44,757 nt of DNA from Pseudomonadota bacterium (GCA_947453065.1 CANGFJ010000002.1:1-44757); one strand, 5' to 3'. Numbered from the stretch's first letter, positions 1 through 8,887 are shown. Made by a program: numbers and translations. Notes: generated by a model not told the origin, from the sequence alone.

Positions 1-2
1 GC

Positions 3-551
3 ATCGATGCGTTCCGCGACTATCAGTTCACCGAGGCCTGGACCTGGGAGCACCAGGCCCTGCTGCATGCCCGCGCGGTGGCGGGCGATCCGGCCCTGCG
101 CGCGCGCGCCGAGGCACTGCGACTGGACGTGCTGCAGAACGCGGTGCGGCGCGACGACCTCAAGTCCCAGGTCCGCGATATGCGCGAGCGCATGCGACGC
201 GAACTCTCGGGGGCAGGCCCGGGTCGGTTTGACCTGAAGCAGGACCGCGGCGGTATCGCCGACATCGAATTCCTGGCGCAGTACTGGGCGCTGCGCTGGG
301 CCCGGGACTACCCGCCCGTGGTGATGTTCCCCGACACGATCCGCCAGCTCGAATCGGTGGCCTCCGCGGCGCTGGTGCCGCAGGAAACCGTGGACCAGCT
401 GGTGAAGGCCTACCAGGCCTACCGGGTGGTCGGGCACCACCGTTCGCTGGACGGCCTGGACAACCTGCTGGAGGCCGGTGCGTTCACGGCCGAGCGCCAG
501 CAGGTGGCGGCGATCTGGGAAGCTGCGACGCAGGCCGATGCCGGCCTATAA
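3..551 (+). CDS. glnE: Bifunctional glutamine synthetase adenylyltransferase/adenylyl-removing enzyme, C-terminal part
   Basis: The window opens inside this gene; the reading frame is open from base 3 to the TAA at 549-551, giving about 182 C-terminal residues of a protein that is normally over 900 residues. GlnE attaches and removes AMP on glutamine synthetase in response to the PII protein and glutamine. The frame shows the family's C-terminal adenylyltransferase signature FDLKQDRGGIADIEFLAQYW (bases about 229-288) and an upstream EAWTWEHQALLHARAVAGDP stretch typical of GlnE. After the catalytic part comes the helical C-terminus. No truncation inside the window is visible. Identification is firm; only the 5' portion is missing because of the window edge. 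Confidence 0.95.
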   Translation: MDAFRDYQFTEAWTWEHQALLHARAVAGDPALRARAEALRLDVLQNAVRRDDLKSQVRDMRERMRRELSGAGPGRFDLKQDRGGIADIEFLAQYWALRWARDYPPVVMFPDTIRQLESVASAALVPQETVDQLVKAYQAYRVVGHHRSLDGLDNLLEAGAFTAERQQVAAIWEAATQADAGL

Positions 552-561
552 TCCCCGGATC

Positions 562-759
562 ATGTCCAGCACACCCAAACTTAAGCTGCCGGCCAACGCC
601 GCCCAGCACTACGAAGTCGACGCCGCCGACCTGCCGTTGGCCTGCCCGATGCCCGAAATGGCCTTGTGGAACTCGCACCCGCGGGTCTATCTCGCCATCG
701 AAGAGACCGGCTCGGCCAAATGCCCCTACTGCGGGGCCGAGTACACGCTCAAGGGCTGA
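562..759 (+). CDS. Small zinc-finger domain protein (zf-CHCC type)
   Basis: A 65-residue protein starting at the ATG at 562, 10 bases after glnE. It has one C28-x10-H39-x14-C54-x2-C57 set in the context HPRVYLAIEETGSAKCPYCG, which matches the short zf-CHCC family. That family is related to the zinc-binding subunit of mitochondrial complex I, but the bacterial stand-alone proteins have no settled function. A longer in-frame start at 478 would lie inside glnE and adds an Arg-rich stretch unlike the family, so 562 is preferred. The tight spacing suggests co-transcription with glnE. Confidence 0.85.
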   Translation: MSSTPKLKLPANAAQHYEVDAADLPLACPMPEMALWNSHPRVYLAIEETGSAKCPYCGAEYTLKG

Positions 760-783
760 AGCGCCCGCGTGCCGCGCCGCCCG

Positions 784-1173
784 TCAGTAGGCGGCGTAGG
801 ATTTCTCTTCGACGATGGTCGAGCCCAGCGTCACGTTGAGCCGCTTCTTGATCGCGGCCCGTTCGTCGTTCTCGATGTACACCGCGCGCGCCAGTTCGAT
901 GAACTGCGCGTCGAAGGCCTTGGCGCGTTCCTTGTCGCGGATGCGGTCCTCGATGTCCCACAGCCGCTCGTTCACCGCCAGCAGGGCCGCCTGGTCGGCG
1001 CTGATGTCTGTCGCGGCCCAGGCAGAGGCCTGCCAGCAGCGCGTCAGCACGTCGAGTTCGACGCGCACGTTGGCGACCTTGGTCGCATCGCTGATGCGGC
1101 GGGACTTGATCTGCAGGATGGTGAGCTTGTCGATGAGCTCGCCGGGCGAAACGGGCGCTAGGATTTCGTTCAT
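784..1173 (-). CDS. DUF6165 family protein
   Basis: A 129-residue protein beginning MNEILAPVSPGELIDKLTIL, which resembles the DUF6165 family: conserved GEL.DK.TIL near the start, then R.I.D..K..NVR.EL. It looks like a soluble, mostly helical protein with no signal peptide or membrane segment. Its ATG (complement of 1171-1173) overlaps the TGA of the upstream heptosyltransferase by four bases (ATGA), so the two are probably translationally coupled. The biochemical role of the family is unknown; the partner gene suggests a link to LPS core or surface-glycan assembly (inference). The frame is open upstream, but that extension lies inside the heptosyltransferase. Confidence 0.85.
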   Translation of the reverse strand: MNEILAPVSPGELIDKLTILQIKSRRISDATKVANVRVELDVLTRCWQASAWAATDISADQAALLAVNERLWDIEDRIRDKERAKAFDAQFIELARAVYIENDERAAIKKRLNVTLGSTIVEEKSYAAY

Positions 1174-2246
1174 GCGCGCGATCTTAACAGCCCGGCATCG
1201 GCCAGCGACTGCAGGCGCTCCAGCACGTCCTCTACGCGGATCAAGTCCATGACGCCGGGCTGTTCGATCTTGCGGGTCCACGGCAGTTGCGTGGCGGGCT
1301 TGCCGCAGTACGCCTGCGCCGCTGTGTCGTAGCGGTCGACCGACCACTGGCGCGAGAGATAAGGACCGCTGCGCGCCGGGTTGGTCGCGGCATACAGGCC
1401 GATCACCGGCACGCCGGCCAGCGTCCCCATGTGCGCCGGCCCCGAGTCCGGCGACAGCAGCACGGTGGCGCGCTCCAGCAGGGCCAGCATCTGCGGCAGC
1501 GAATCCTTGCCGATCTGGTTGAGTACCGACGTGGTCGCCGCAGCTTCGATGGCCGCGCCCATCTCCCGCTCGATCGGCGCAGGCCCGCCGCACAGGATGA
1601 CCTTCAGGCCCAGCACCTGTTGCGCGTGGTCGATGACCGCCGCGTAGCGCTCGGCGCGCCAGTTGCGCAGGCTGTGGCTGGAGCAGGGGCTGACCACCAG
1701 CGTCGCCTGCCCATCGGGAATCAGGGCACGCGCATAGTCACGCGCGGCCTCCGGCAGGGGCAGGGCATGTTGCAACGGCAGCTGTGGCAGGCCCAGGGCA
1801 TCTGCAAAGCCCTGGAAGCTGTCGAGCACGTGTTCGCGCTGGCGCACCGGCACGCGGTGCGTGGTGAACAGCCACTGCAGTTCGCGCGCCCGTGCCCGGT
1901 CAAACCCGAGCTTCACGCGCGCCCGGATGTGGCGGGCGAGCAGGCTGGCGCGCAGGGCCACCTGCAGGTGCAGCAGCAGGTCATACGACTGGGCGCGCAG
2001 TTGGTGCTTGAGCGCAGCCCGGGCATCGCGGCTGGCGCGCTTGTCGACGATGATAAACTCGACCTCGGGCAGCAGGCTCATGAGCCGCGCCTCGATCTTG
2101 CCGATCACCCAGGTGAAGCGGGCCTGCGGCCAGGCCTGCTGCATCCGGCGCAGCAGCGGCACGACATGGCAGGTGTCGCCGATGGCCGAGAGCCGCAGGA
2201 TGCAGATGCGCTCGGGGGGTGTCTTGAACGGGAAATCAGCGGGCAT
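1170..2246 (-). CDS. Glycosyltransferase family 9 (LPS heptosyltransferase-like)
   Basis: 358 residues. The N-terminus has RICILRLSAIGDTCHVVPLLR, the usual beginning of ADP-heptose:LPS heptosyltransferases (WaaC/WaaF/RfaQ type; GT-B fold). The C-terminal half has LLSPDSGPAHMGTLAGVPVIGLY around residues 263-285, the nucleotide-sugar-binding region with the conserved D-SGP-H pattern. It should transfer heptose to the LPS inner core at the cytoplasmic face of the inner membrane. Neighbouring kdkA and waaA, transcribed the other way, support an inner-core role. I cannot tell whether it is heptosyltransferase I, II or III. It starts only 19 bases from the divergent kdkA start and overlaps the downstream DUF6165 gene by four bases. 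Confidence 0.88.
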   Translation of the reverse strand: MPADFPFKTPPERICILRLSAIGDTCHVVPLLRRMQQAWPQARFTWVIGKIEARLMSLLPEVEFIIVDKRASRDARAALKHQLRAQSYDLLLHLQVALRASLLARHIRARVKLGFDRARARELQWLFTTHRVPVRQREHVLDSFQGFADALGLPQLPLQHALPLPEAARDYARALIPDGQATLVVSPCSSHSLRNWRAERYAAVIDHAQQVLGLKVILCGGPAPIEREMGAAIEAAATTSVLNQIGKDSLPQMLALLERATVLLSPDSGPAHMGTLAGVPVIGLYAATNPARSGPYLSRQWSVDRYDTAAQAYCGKPATQLPWTRKIEQPGVMDLIRVEDVLERLQSLADAGLLRSRA

Positions 2247-2265
2247 GCGCGAGGGTCTTTAGTCG

Positions 2266-2985
2266 ATGACGGACATCAAGCGCTTTGCCACGAGCGGCGC
2301 GGCCGGCTGTGGCGCGATGCTATACGCGCCCTCCCGTGCCAGCAAATTCGCGGTGCCCTGGTTCGAGCCGCGTTACTGGATGACCCAGGGCGCTGTGGAC
2401 GGCGAGGCACTGGGACGTGGCACGACCTGGATCGTGCGCGAAGGTGAGCGATGCCTGGTGCTGCGTCACTATCGCCGCGGAGGGCTGATCGCACGGCTCT
2501 CGCCCGATCGCTACCTCTGGCGCGGCGAGGCCGCCACGCGGCCGTTCCAGGAGCTGCTGCTCATCGACCTCATGCACACGGCAGGCCTGCCGGTCCCGGC
2601 ACCCATCGCGGCCCGCTATCAGCGGCAAGGCGCCTTCTATCGCGCCGACCTGATCACCGAGTTCCTGCCCGACACCCAGTCGCTCGCGCAGCGGCTGGCG
2701 GCCGGTGAAGTGCCGCTGGAGAGCTGGGCCGCCATCGGCCGTTGCCTGCGGCGCTTACATGATTTTGGTATCTGCCACGCCGATCTCAACGCCCACAACG
2801 TGCTGCTGCGGGGTCCTGCGGAGGTCTTTCTCATCGACTTCGACCGGGGGCGCCAGCGCCGGCCAGGCCTCTGGCGCGACGCCAACCTCGTGCGCTTGCG
2901 CCGCTCGATCGAAAAGGTCGGCGATGCACGGGGGCTGCCACTGGATGAAGCCGCCTGGCACTGCCTGCTGGCGGCTTACGCCTGA
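2266..2985 (+). CDS. kdkA: 3-deoxy-D-manno-octulosonic acid (Kdo) kinase
   Basis: 239 residues, typical for KdkA, which phosphorylates O-4 of the Kdo residue of lipid A-Kdo using ATP. Family features: GRGTTW at 50-55, RHYRRGGLIARL at 67-78, the protein-kinase-like catalytic loop HADLNAHN at 171-178 (D173 as catalytic base) and the metal-binding IDFDRGR at 190-196. It ends at TGA 2983-2985, sharing one base with the ATG of waaA, so both enzymes of Kdo addition and phosphorylation are likely translated together. Presence of KdkA implies an LPS with a single phosphorylated Kdo, as in Haemophilus, Vibrio and xanthomonads (family knowledge). The start leaves only 19 bases to the divergent heptosyltransferase. 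Confidence 0.93.
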   Translation: MTDIKRFATSGAAGCGAMLYAPSRASKFAVPWFEPRYWMTQGAVDGEALGRGTTWIVREGERCLVLRHYRRGGLIARLSPDRYLWRGEAATRPFQELLLIDLMHTAGLPVPAPIAARYQRQGAFYRADLITEFLPDTQSLAQRLAAGEVPLESWAAIGRCLRRLHDFGICHADLNAHNVLLRGPAEVFLIDFDRGRQRRPGLWRDANLVRLRRSIEKVGDARGLPLDEAAWHCLLAAYA

Positions 2986-4319
2986 TGCTGCGTCTTCTCT
3001 ACACCGCGCTGCTGAGGCTGTTGCTGCCGGTGGTGGGGCTCCTGCTGTGGTGGCGGGGTCGGCGTGATCCCGCACTGCGGGTCGACCTGGGCGAACGACT
3101 GGGCCGCGGCCCCGCGCGCAGCGGTCCGCAGCCGATCTGGCTGCATGCGGTGTCGGTGGGCGAGGTGCAGGCCGCGGCCGGCCTCATCGCGCTGCTGCGG
3201 GCCCGCGATCCGCGTCGGCCGGTGCTGCTGACCATGGCAACCGCCACGGGCCGGCAGCGGGCCGAGGCGCTCTACGCCGCTGCGATTGGCGCCACGGGCG
3301 AGGGCGTGGCGCCGCTGGCGCTGCGCTATGCGCCCTTTGACCTGCCGGGTGCCGCCGCGCGATTCCTGGAGACCGAGCGACCCTGTGCCGCGATCTTCCT
3401 GGAGACGGAGCTGTGGCCCAACCTCCTGGCGGCCTGCGCGCGGCGTGGCCTACCGGTCGCCCTGGTCAGCGCGCGCCTGTCGGAGCGGTCGCTGCGCCGA
3501 TACCGCAGTCTCGCGCGGGGCCTCATGCGCCGGACCTTGCGCGGGCTGGCGTGCATTGCGGCCCAGAGCGAAGCGGATGCGGCCCGTTTCATCGCCCTCG
3601 GGGCCGAGGCTGCCCGCGTGGCGGTAGCCGGCAACGTGAAGTTTGATTTCCCGCTACCAGTCGACCTGCCGGCGCGGTCGGCGGCCCTGCGCCAGCGCTG
3701 GCTGGGCGAGCGGCGGGTCTGGGTGGCAGGCAGTACGCATGCGGGCGAGGAGCAGCAGCTGCTGGCGGCGCATCGCCGCCTGTTGTCGGTGTGGCGGGGG
3801 GCGGCCAGCCAGGGGGCCGCGCCCCTGCTGGTGCTGGTGCCCCGACACCCGGAGCGCTTCGCCCAGGTGGCCCAGTGGCTGACGCGCGAAGGCGTGCCGT
3901 TCCTGCGCCGGTCCGATGGCGAGTCCCGACTGGCGGCAGATACGCAGGTGCTGTTGGTCGACACGCTGGGCGAGCTGCTGGCGTTCTATGGCTGTGCCGA
4001 GATCTGCTTTGTGGGCGGCACCCTGGTGCCCATCGGCGGTCACAACCTGCTGGAGCCGGCCGCTCTGGGACTGCCGGTGTTGAGCGGGCCCCATCACTTC
4101 AATTCACCCGATGCAGCCCGGCTGCTGGTCGACTGCGGCGCGCTCGAAATCAGCCACGACGCCGACGGACTGGCCGCTGCGCTGCTGCGGCTGTTCACCG
4201 ACAGCGCCGAGGCTGTACGGCGCGGCGCCGCAGGGCGGGACAGGGTGGTCGCCAACCGGGGCGCTGCCGCCCGAAGTCTGGCGCTGCTGGGGGGCGTGCT
4301 GCCCCCCCTGCTGGACTAG
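2985..4319 (+). CDS. waaA: 3-deoxy-D-manno-octulosonic acid (Kdo) transferase
   Basis: 444 residues, close to the usual 420-430. WaaA transfers Kdo from CMP-Kdo to lipid IVA at the inner membrane. The N-terminus holds a single hydrophobic anchor (about residues 4-24), followed by LHAVSVGEVQAA, which places the catalytic Glu at residue 60. Further family blocks are FLETELWPN, LVSARLSERS, GNVKFD, and the C-terminal FVGGTLVPIGGHNLLEPAALG involved in CMP-Kdo binding. The gene shares one base with kdkA (TGATG) and forms an LPS inner-core pair with it. The stop at 4317-4319 faces the stop of the convergent tolC-like gene, with about 10 bases between. Confidence 0.96.
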   Translation: MLRLLYTALLRLLLPVVGLLLWWRGRRDPALRVDLGERLGRGPARSGPQPIWLHAVSVGEVQAAAGLIALLRARDPRRPVLLTMATATGRQRAEALYAAAIGATGEGVAPLALRYAPFDLPGAAARFLETERPCAAIFLETELWPNLLAACARRGLPVALVSARLSERSLRRYRSLARGLMRRTLRGLACIAAQSEADAARFIALGAEAARVAVAGNVKFDFPLPVDLPARSAALRQRWLGERRVWVAGSTHAGEEQQLLAAHRRLLSVWRGAASQGAAPLLVLVPRHPERFAQVAQWLTREGVPFLRRSDGESRLAADTQVLLVDTLGELLAFYGCAEICFVGGTLVPIGGHNLLEPAALGLPVLSGPHHFNSPDAARLLVDCGALEISHDADGLAAALLRLFTDSAEAVRRGAAGRDRVVANRGAAARSLALLGGVLPPLLD

Positions 4320-4329
4320 CCGACTCGCC

Positions 4330-5763
4330 TTACGGCGAGGGCGGCAGGGGTTCCGGCGCGGGTGCCGGTGCCGCGACCGTCAACCACTTGTTGATCTCTT
4401 CGATCGTCGAGCGGTCGATGTCGCCAGAAGCCAGTCGCAGCTGGATCAGGCTGTTCAAGTAGGTGTAGCGGCTCTGCGAATAGTTCGTCTGCGCCTGGAT
4501 CAGCAGGCGGCGCGAATCCAGCACATCGACCGCGGTACGCGTACCGACTTCATAGCCGGCCTCGGTGGCCTTGAGGGCCGTCTGGCTGGACTCCAGGGCC
4601 TGGCGCAGGGCCTGCACCTGTGAGATGCCGCTGTTGACGCTGAGGTAAGAGTCGCGTGCCAGCCGCTCGGTTTCGCGAGAGCTGCGCTCCAGACGCTCTT
4701 TGGCGGCGATCCAGCTGTACTGGGACTGGCGCACCCGCGACTGGGTGGCGCCGCCGCTGAAGATCGGCACGGTGAACTGGATCGCCAGCGACTTGCCGTA
4801 GGCCTCGGAGGCGCTGTTGGTCGTCGTGGCAGGCGGCAGCAGGCGGGTGCTGTCGCTGTTCGAATAGCTGCGACCGGCCACCAGGTCAACAGTCGGCAAG
4901 TGGCCACTGAAGGACACCTGCACCTGGTCGCGCGCGATATCGGCCGCCAGGCGGCTGGCCAGCAGCGTGGCGTTCTGGTCCATCGACACCTTGACCCAGG
5001 CCTCTTCGCTGGCCGGGGCCGGCGTCAGCAGGGGCATGGTGTCGGCGGGCTTGTTCAGCGCGTTGTATTTCTCACCCACGGTGGCGCGCAGCTGCTCCTC
5101 GGTGTTCGAGAGGGTGCGCTTGGCGACGATGACGGCCGCGGCGGAGCTGTCTCGGGCAGCGCGGGCTTCTTGTACGTCGGTGATGGCGATGAGGCCCACT
5201 TCAAAACGCTTTTCGGCCTGCTCGAGCTGGCGCGAGAACGCATTGCGGGCGGCTTCCTGGGCTTCGACGACATCCTGCGCCGACAGCACGGCGAAGTACT
5301 GCTGGGCCACGCGCTGCGCGAGGGCCTGCCGGGCGACGAGGTAGTTGGCCTCGGCCTGCGCCACCTGGTGGCTGGCTGCCTTCAGGTTGGCCCAGTTGGC
5401 CCAGGAGAAGAGGTTCTGCCGGAGCGTCAGCCGCCAGGCGTCGGTGTTGGCGACGCTGGTACCGCCGGTGGGGGAGGTGGTCGGCTGGTTGCTGCCGAAC
5501 ACAAACTGCTGGAAGCCGGTGCCGTCACTCCAGTCGCGGGTGCGGCTGGCCGTGGCACTGGCCTGCGGCAGCAGGGCCGCTAAGGCCTGTGGTCGGGATT
5601 CCCGGGCTGCCAGACGCGTGGCGTCGGCCTCGCGGATCTGCGGATCGTTGACCAGGGCGCGGTCATAGACGGCGAGCAGGTCTTCGGAATGGGCGGCGCC
5701 CGCAGTGAGGCACAGCAGGGAGAGATACAGCGATCCGCGATTCATGGTGCACCAGAGAGACAT
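4330..5763 (-). CDS. tolC: TolC family outer membrane efflux protein
   Basis: About 477 residues, the usual TolC size. The N-terminus MNRGSLYLSLLCLTAGAAHS is a signal peptide, and the mature protein starts with the EDLLAVYDRALVNDPQI element typical of TolC. Two homologous halves each carry long helices rich in Gln, Ala and Leu (for example the region with VGLIAITDVQEARA, and later YEVGTRTAVDVLDSRR), the coiled-coil tunnel of the trimeric outer-membrane exit duct. It would pair with RND, ABC or MFS transporters for drug efflux or type I secretion; none is in this window. Two starts are possible: 5763, and the ATG at 5745 directly before the signal peptide, which is equally plausible. pcm lies upstream on the same strand, 54 bases away. 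Confidence 0.93.
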   Translation of the reverse strand: MSLWCTMNRGSLYLSLLCLTAGAAHSEDLLAVYDRALVNDPQIREADATRLAARESRPQALAALLPQASATASRTRDWSDGTGFQQFVFGSNQPTTSPTGGTSVANTDAWRLTLRQNLFSWANWANLKAASHQVAQAEANYLVARQALAQRVAQQYFAVLSAQDVVEAQEAARNAFSRQLEQAEKRFEVGLIAITDVQEARAARDSSAAAVIVAKRTLSNTEEQLRATVGEKYNALNKPADTMPLLTPAPASEEAWVKVSMDQNATLLASRLAADIARDQVQVSFSGHLPTVDLVAGRSYSNSDSTRLLPPATTTNSASEAYGKSLAIQFTVPIFSGGATQSRVRQSQYSWIAAKERLERSSRETERLARDSYLSVNSGISQVQALRQALESSQTALKATEAGYEVGTRTAVDVLDSRRLLIQAQTNYSQSRYTYLNSLIQLRLASGDIDRSTIEEINKWLTVAAPAPAPEPLPPSP

Positions 5764-5817
5764 TTGGCTCGGGTTAAGAGCGCGTCAGGGTCCAGCAAGT
5801 TCCCTTGCCGGGAACTT

Positions 5818-6483
5818 TCAGAACCGGAAGTGCTCGATTCGCTGGGCGTTGACCAGCGGATCAATCACGGTTTCAAAGAGGCTGTCCTGCCGGCGTTCGC
5901 CGGAGGCCTCGCAGGTGACAAGACGGGCTTCCATGGCCGCCCCCTCTCCCACGACCACGAAAAGGCGTCCGCCTGGCTTGAGCTGCGCTTCAAAGCGCGA
6001 GTCATAGACGGGCAGGGAGGCCGTGATGACGATGGCGTCATAGCGCGGCGGTCCGGCCAGCAACGTCAGGGCGTCGGCCTGCGTGATCTCGACGCCCGGA
6101 ATGCCGGCCGCCGCAAGGTTGCGGCGTGCCTGCTCGGCCAAGTCGGAGAAAATCTCCACGCTGCTGACTGCCGCGCCCTGCAGGGCCAGACAGGCCGACA
6201 GGAACCCTGAGCCAGTACCCACTTCCAGCACTGATTCCCGGGGCTGTACGTCAAGGGCCTGCAGAATGCGACCGGCCAGCTTCGGCGACAGCATGTGCTG
6301 CCCATGGGACAGCGGAATGCTGGTGTCGGCATACGCCACGTCGCGGTAGGCCGCAGGAACAAAATGCTCACGTGGGAGGCGGCGGAACAGGTTCAGGATG
6401 TCATTGTCCAGCACATCCCAGGCACGGATCTGCTGGGAAACCATCTGTTCTCGGGCGTATTCGGCGGCCTGCGGGCTGGACAT
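5818..6483 (-). CDS. pcm: Protein-L-isoaspartate O-methyltransferase
   Basis: 221 residues starting at the ATG complementary to 6481-6483 (MSSPQAAEYAREQMVSQQIR); the family averages about 210. It transfers a methyl group from S-adenosylmethionine to isoaspartyl residues in aged proteins, starting their repair in the cytoplasm. Visible features are the start of the family (MV.QQIRAWDVLD), PREHFVP, the substrate loop YADTSIPLSHGQHMLSP, and the SAM-binding motif VLEVGTGSGFLSA. A longer in-frame start at 6561 is less likely because the added residues look non-homologous. Followed by the tolC-like gene on the same strand, an arrangement often seen in related gammaproteobacteria. Confidence 0.94.
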   Translation of the reverse strand: MSSPQAAEYAREQMVSQQIRAWDVLDNDILNLFRRLPREHFVPAAYRDVAYADTSIPLSHGQHMLSPKLAGRILQALDVQPRESVLEVGTGSGFLSACLALQGAAVSSVEIFSDLAEQARRNLAAAGIPGVEITQADALTLLAGPPRYDAIVITASLPVYDSRFEAQLKPGGRLFVVVGEGAAMEARLVTCEASGERRQDSLFETVIDPLVNAQRIEHFRF

Positions 6484-6660
6484 GTGTGGGTTCCGGACTC
6501 GACTTAATGCGGTGGATGCGGACGGAGCCGGCAAATTACGGTTTTTCGCCGGCTCTGCCAAGACAGGATATCAGGCCATGGGCCGGCTTTCTCCTTCAGC
6601 CTGAGGCAGTTATGTCTAACCGCCCCTGTCGCCGCATGGCGACTGGGCTATTCTCGCCAG

Positions 6661-8880
6661 ATGCCTATTACCGGGGTCCTGAGCCTGATTGCCGCGCTGG
6701 TCGCCGTGCTGATGCTGGCGTTGTACCTGCGGCAGCGCCGTGCGCTACAGGCCGTCTCCGATCTTGCGCAGGAACTGCAGCGTGCGGCCGCTGCTTCCGG
6801 CGGGGCCGGTGGTGATGAGGCGCTCTTTCAGGCAATCGGCGACCGCACGCACGAAATCGTGCTGGTCCATGGCGAATCCATACTCTACGCCAACCCGCAG
6901 TTCGCCGACTTGGTCGGCGTGGGGCGCGAGGCCGTCGTCGGCCGCAGCCTGCAGGACCTGGTCCCCAAGGACCACGCTGACCTGGTCTCGGACAACCTGC
7001 GCAAGCGCCTGGCCGGAGAAGAAGTCCCCCAGCGCTATGAAATTGACCTGATCGGCCTGCAGGGCCAGTTGACCCGACTGGAAATCGCCACCCACCCAGT
7101 CCTGTTCCAGGGGGCGGCGGCGTTGCTGATCACGGGCGTGGAAGTCATTCCGACCCAGGCCGTGCCGGCGCTCAACCTGCAGGGCATGTCTGAAGGCATG
7201 CGTTCCAGGGCCCGCAATGCGCTCGATTCGATGGGCGAGGCGGTCATCACCACCGATTCCGCGGGCCGCATTGATTACGCCAATGCCGCGGCCTGCCGCC
7301 TGATCGGCGTCGACCTGCGCGAGATCAAGGGTTCGACGCTGGGCGCCATCGTCAGCCTGGTGGACGAGACCGACCGCAAGTTGCTGGCCGACCCGGTCGA
7401 GCAGGCGCTCTCCAGTGGCACGGTCATCAACCTGGGACGGCGCGCGGTGCTGCTCTCGCATGTCAGCGGTAGCGAGCGTTCCATCGAGCTGTCGGCGGCG
7501 CCGATCCGCAGCCGCGACAACGCCGCAGAAGAAATCACCGGCACGGTGCTGCTGCTGCACGATGTCACCGAAGTGCGGGGCATCGCCCGCCAGATGTCCT
7601 ACCAGGCCACCCATGACGCGCTCACCGGCCTGGTGAACCGCATTGAATTCGAACTGCGCCTGGGCGAAGCCCTGCAGACCGCGCACCGGGGCGAAGCCAC
7701 GCACGTGCTGTGCTACGTCGACCTTGACCGGTTCAAGGCCGTCAACGACACCAGCGGTCACCTGGCCGGTGACAGCATGCTGCGCGAAGTGGCCAAGCTG
7801 CTGCGCGATGCGGTGCGCGACTCCGATACGGTGGCGCGCCTGGGCGGCGATGAGTTCGCCCTGCTGCTGGTGGGGTGCCCGCTCGAGAAGGCGCGCCAGA
7901 TCGCCCATGACCTGTCACGTGCCATCGCCGAATTCCGCTTCGTCTGGAAAGACCGCATCTATAACGTGGGCGCCAGCTGCGGCCTGGTCGAACTCGCGCG
8001 CGACAGTGGCACGGTAGAAGAGTCGCTCGCGGCAGCCGACTCTGCCTGCTATGTCGCCAAGAAGCAGGGCACCGGGCAAGTGGCGGTCTATTCGGCCCGC
8101 GATGAAGTCGTGGCGCGCCAGAGTGGTGAAATCCAGTGGTTGCAGACGCTGCAGACCGCGATCCGCGACAACCTGTTCCGCTTGTACTGGCAGCCTATCG
8201 TGTCGGCTTTTGGGGTCGATGGCCGCGGTCCGGCGATGGAAGTGCTGGTTCGGCTGGCCGATGAGTCCGGCCGCGAAATGGCCCCGGTGGATTTCCTGCG
8301 TGCGGCCGAGCGGTATCGCCTCATGGTCCTGATCGACCGCTGGGTCGTGCAGACCACACTGACCGCCCTGGGTCGGGGTGCGATCACGCTGGCAGGCGAG
8401 CGCAGCCTGGCCATCAACATCTCCGGTCAGACGCTGGCCGATGGGCAGTTCCTGGAGTTCGTGGTCGACTGTTTCGACCGCACCGGCGTGAATCCGGCGC
8501 AGGTGTGTTTCGAGCTCTCCGAAGCCTCGGTGGTGGCCAATCTGGAGCACGCGCGCCGCTTCGTGGGCGTGCTGCACGGCATGGGCTGCCAGTTCGCGCT
8601 GGATGACTTCGGCAGCAACCTGGGGTCGTTCTCGAACCTCAAGAACCTGCCGATGGACTACCTGAAGATCGACGGCTCGTTCATGCGCAACCTGGCGCGG
8701 GACAGCGTCAACCAGGCGATGGTCGCGGCCATGATCAAGCTGGCTCGTACGCTCAACTTCAAGGTCATTGCCGAGCAGGTCGAAGATGCCTCCGTGGTGG
8801 AAGCCGCGCGCAGCATGGGCATCGATTACCTGCAGGGCTACGCCATTGGCCGTCCGCAGCCGCTGTCACTGGCGGCCTGA
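6661..8880 (+). CDS. PAS-GGDEF-EAL membrane-anchored c-di-GMP turnover protein
   Basis: 739 residues. In order: one N-terminal membrane helix (about 5-24), a PAS-like domain (about 55-160), a second PAS (about 186-305), a GGDEF domain (about 313-478) and an EAL domain (about 490-739). The GGDEF active site is intact (RLGGDEF, G395-F399), with an RxxD inhibitory site at R386-D389. In the EAL domain the signature reads E527-V-L, but D648-D649, K669, E705 and Q725 are present, so phosphodiesterase activity remains plausible. It therefore could both make and degrade cyclic di-GMP, probably switched by a signal sensed by the PAS domains. It is divergent from pcm across 177 bases and convergent with the M48 gene. 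Confidence 0.93.
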   Translation: MPITGVLSLIAALVAVLMLALYLRQRRALQAVSDLAQELQRAAAASGGAGGDEALFQAIGDRTHEIVLVHGESILYANPQFADLVGVGREAVVGRSLQDLVPKDHADLVSDNLRKRLAGEEVPQRYEIDLIGLQGQLTRLEIATHPVLFQGAAALLITGVEVIPTQAVPALNLQGMSEGMRSRARNALDSMGEAVITTDSAGRIDYANAAACRLIGVDLREIKGSTLGAIVSLVDETDRKLLADPVEQALSSGTVINLGRRAVLLSHVSGSERSIELSAAPIRSRDNAAEEITGTVLLLHDVTEVRGIARQMSYQATHDALTGLVNRIEFELRLGEALQTAHRGEATHVLCYVDLDRFKAVNDTSGHLAGDSMLREVAKLLRDAVRDSDTVARLGGDEFALLLVGCPLEKARQIAHDLSRAIAEFRFVWKDRIYNVGASCGLVELARDSGTVEESLAAADSACYVAKKQGTGQVAVYSARDEVVARQSGEIQWLQTLQTAIRDNLFRLYWQPIVSAFGVDGRGPAMEVLVRLADESGREMAPVDFLRAAERYRLMVLIDRWVVQTTLTALGRGAITLAGERSLAINISGQTLADGQFLEFVVDCFDRTGVNPAQVCFELSEASVVANLEHARRFVGVLHGMGCQFALDDFGSNLGSFSNLKNLPMDYLKIDGSFMRNLARDSVNQAMVAAMIKLARTLNFKVIAEQVEDASVVEAARSMGIDYLQGYAIGRPQPLSLAA

Positions 8881-8887
8881 GCCGACC

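Noticed and set aside
4324-4339. Hairpin CTCGCC-TTAC-GGCGAG between convergent waaA and tolC
   Set aside because: Only six base pairs, no T tract, and partly inside the tolC coding end; too weak to call a terminator.
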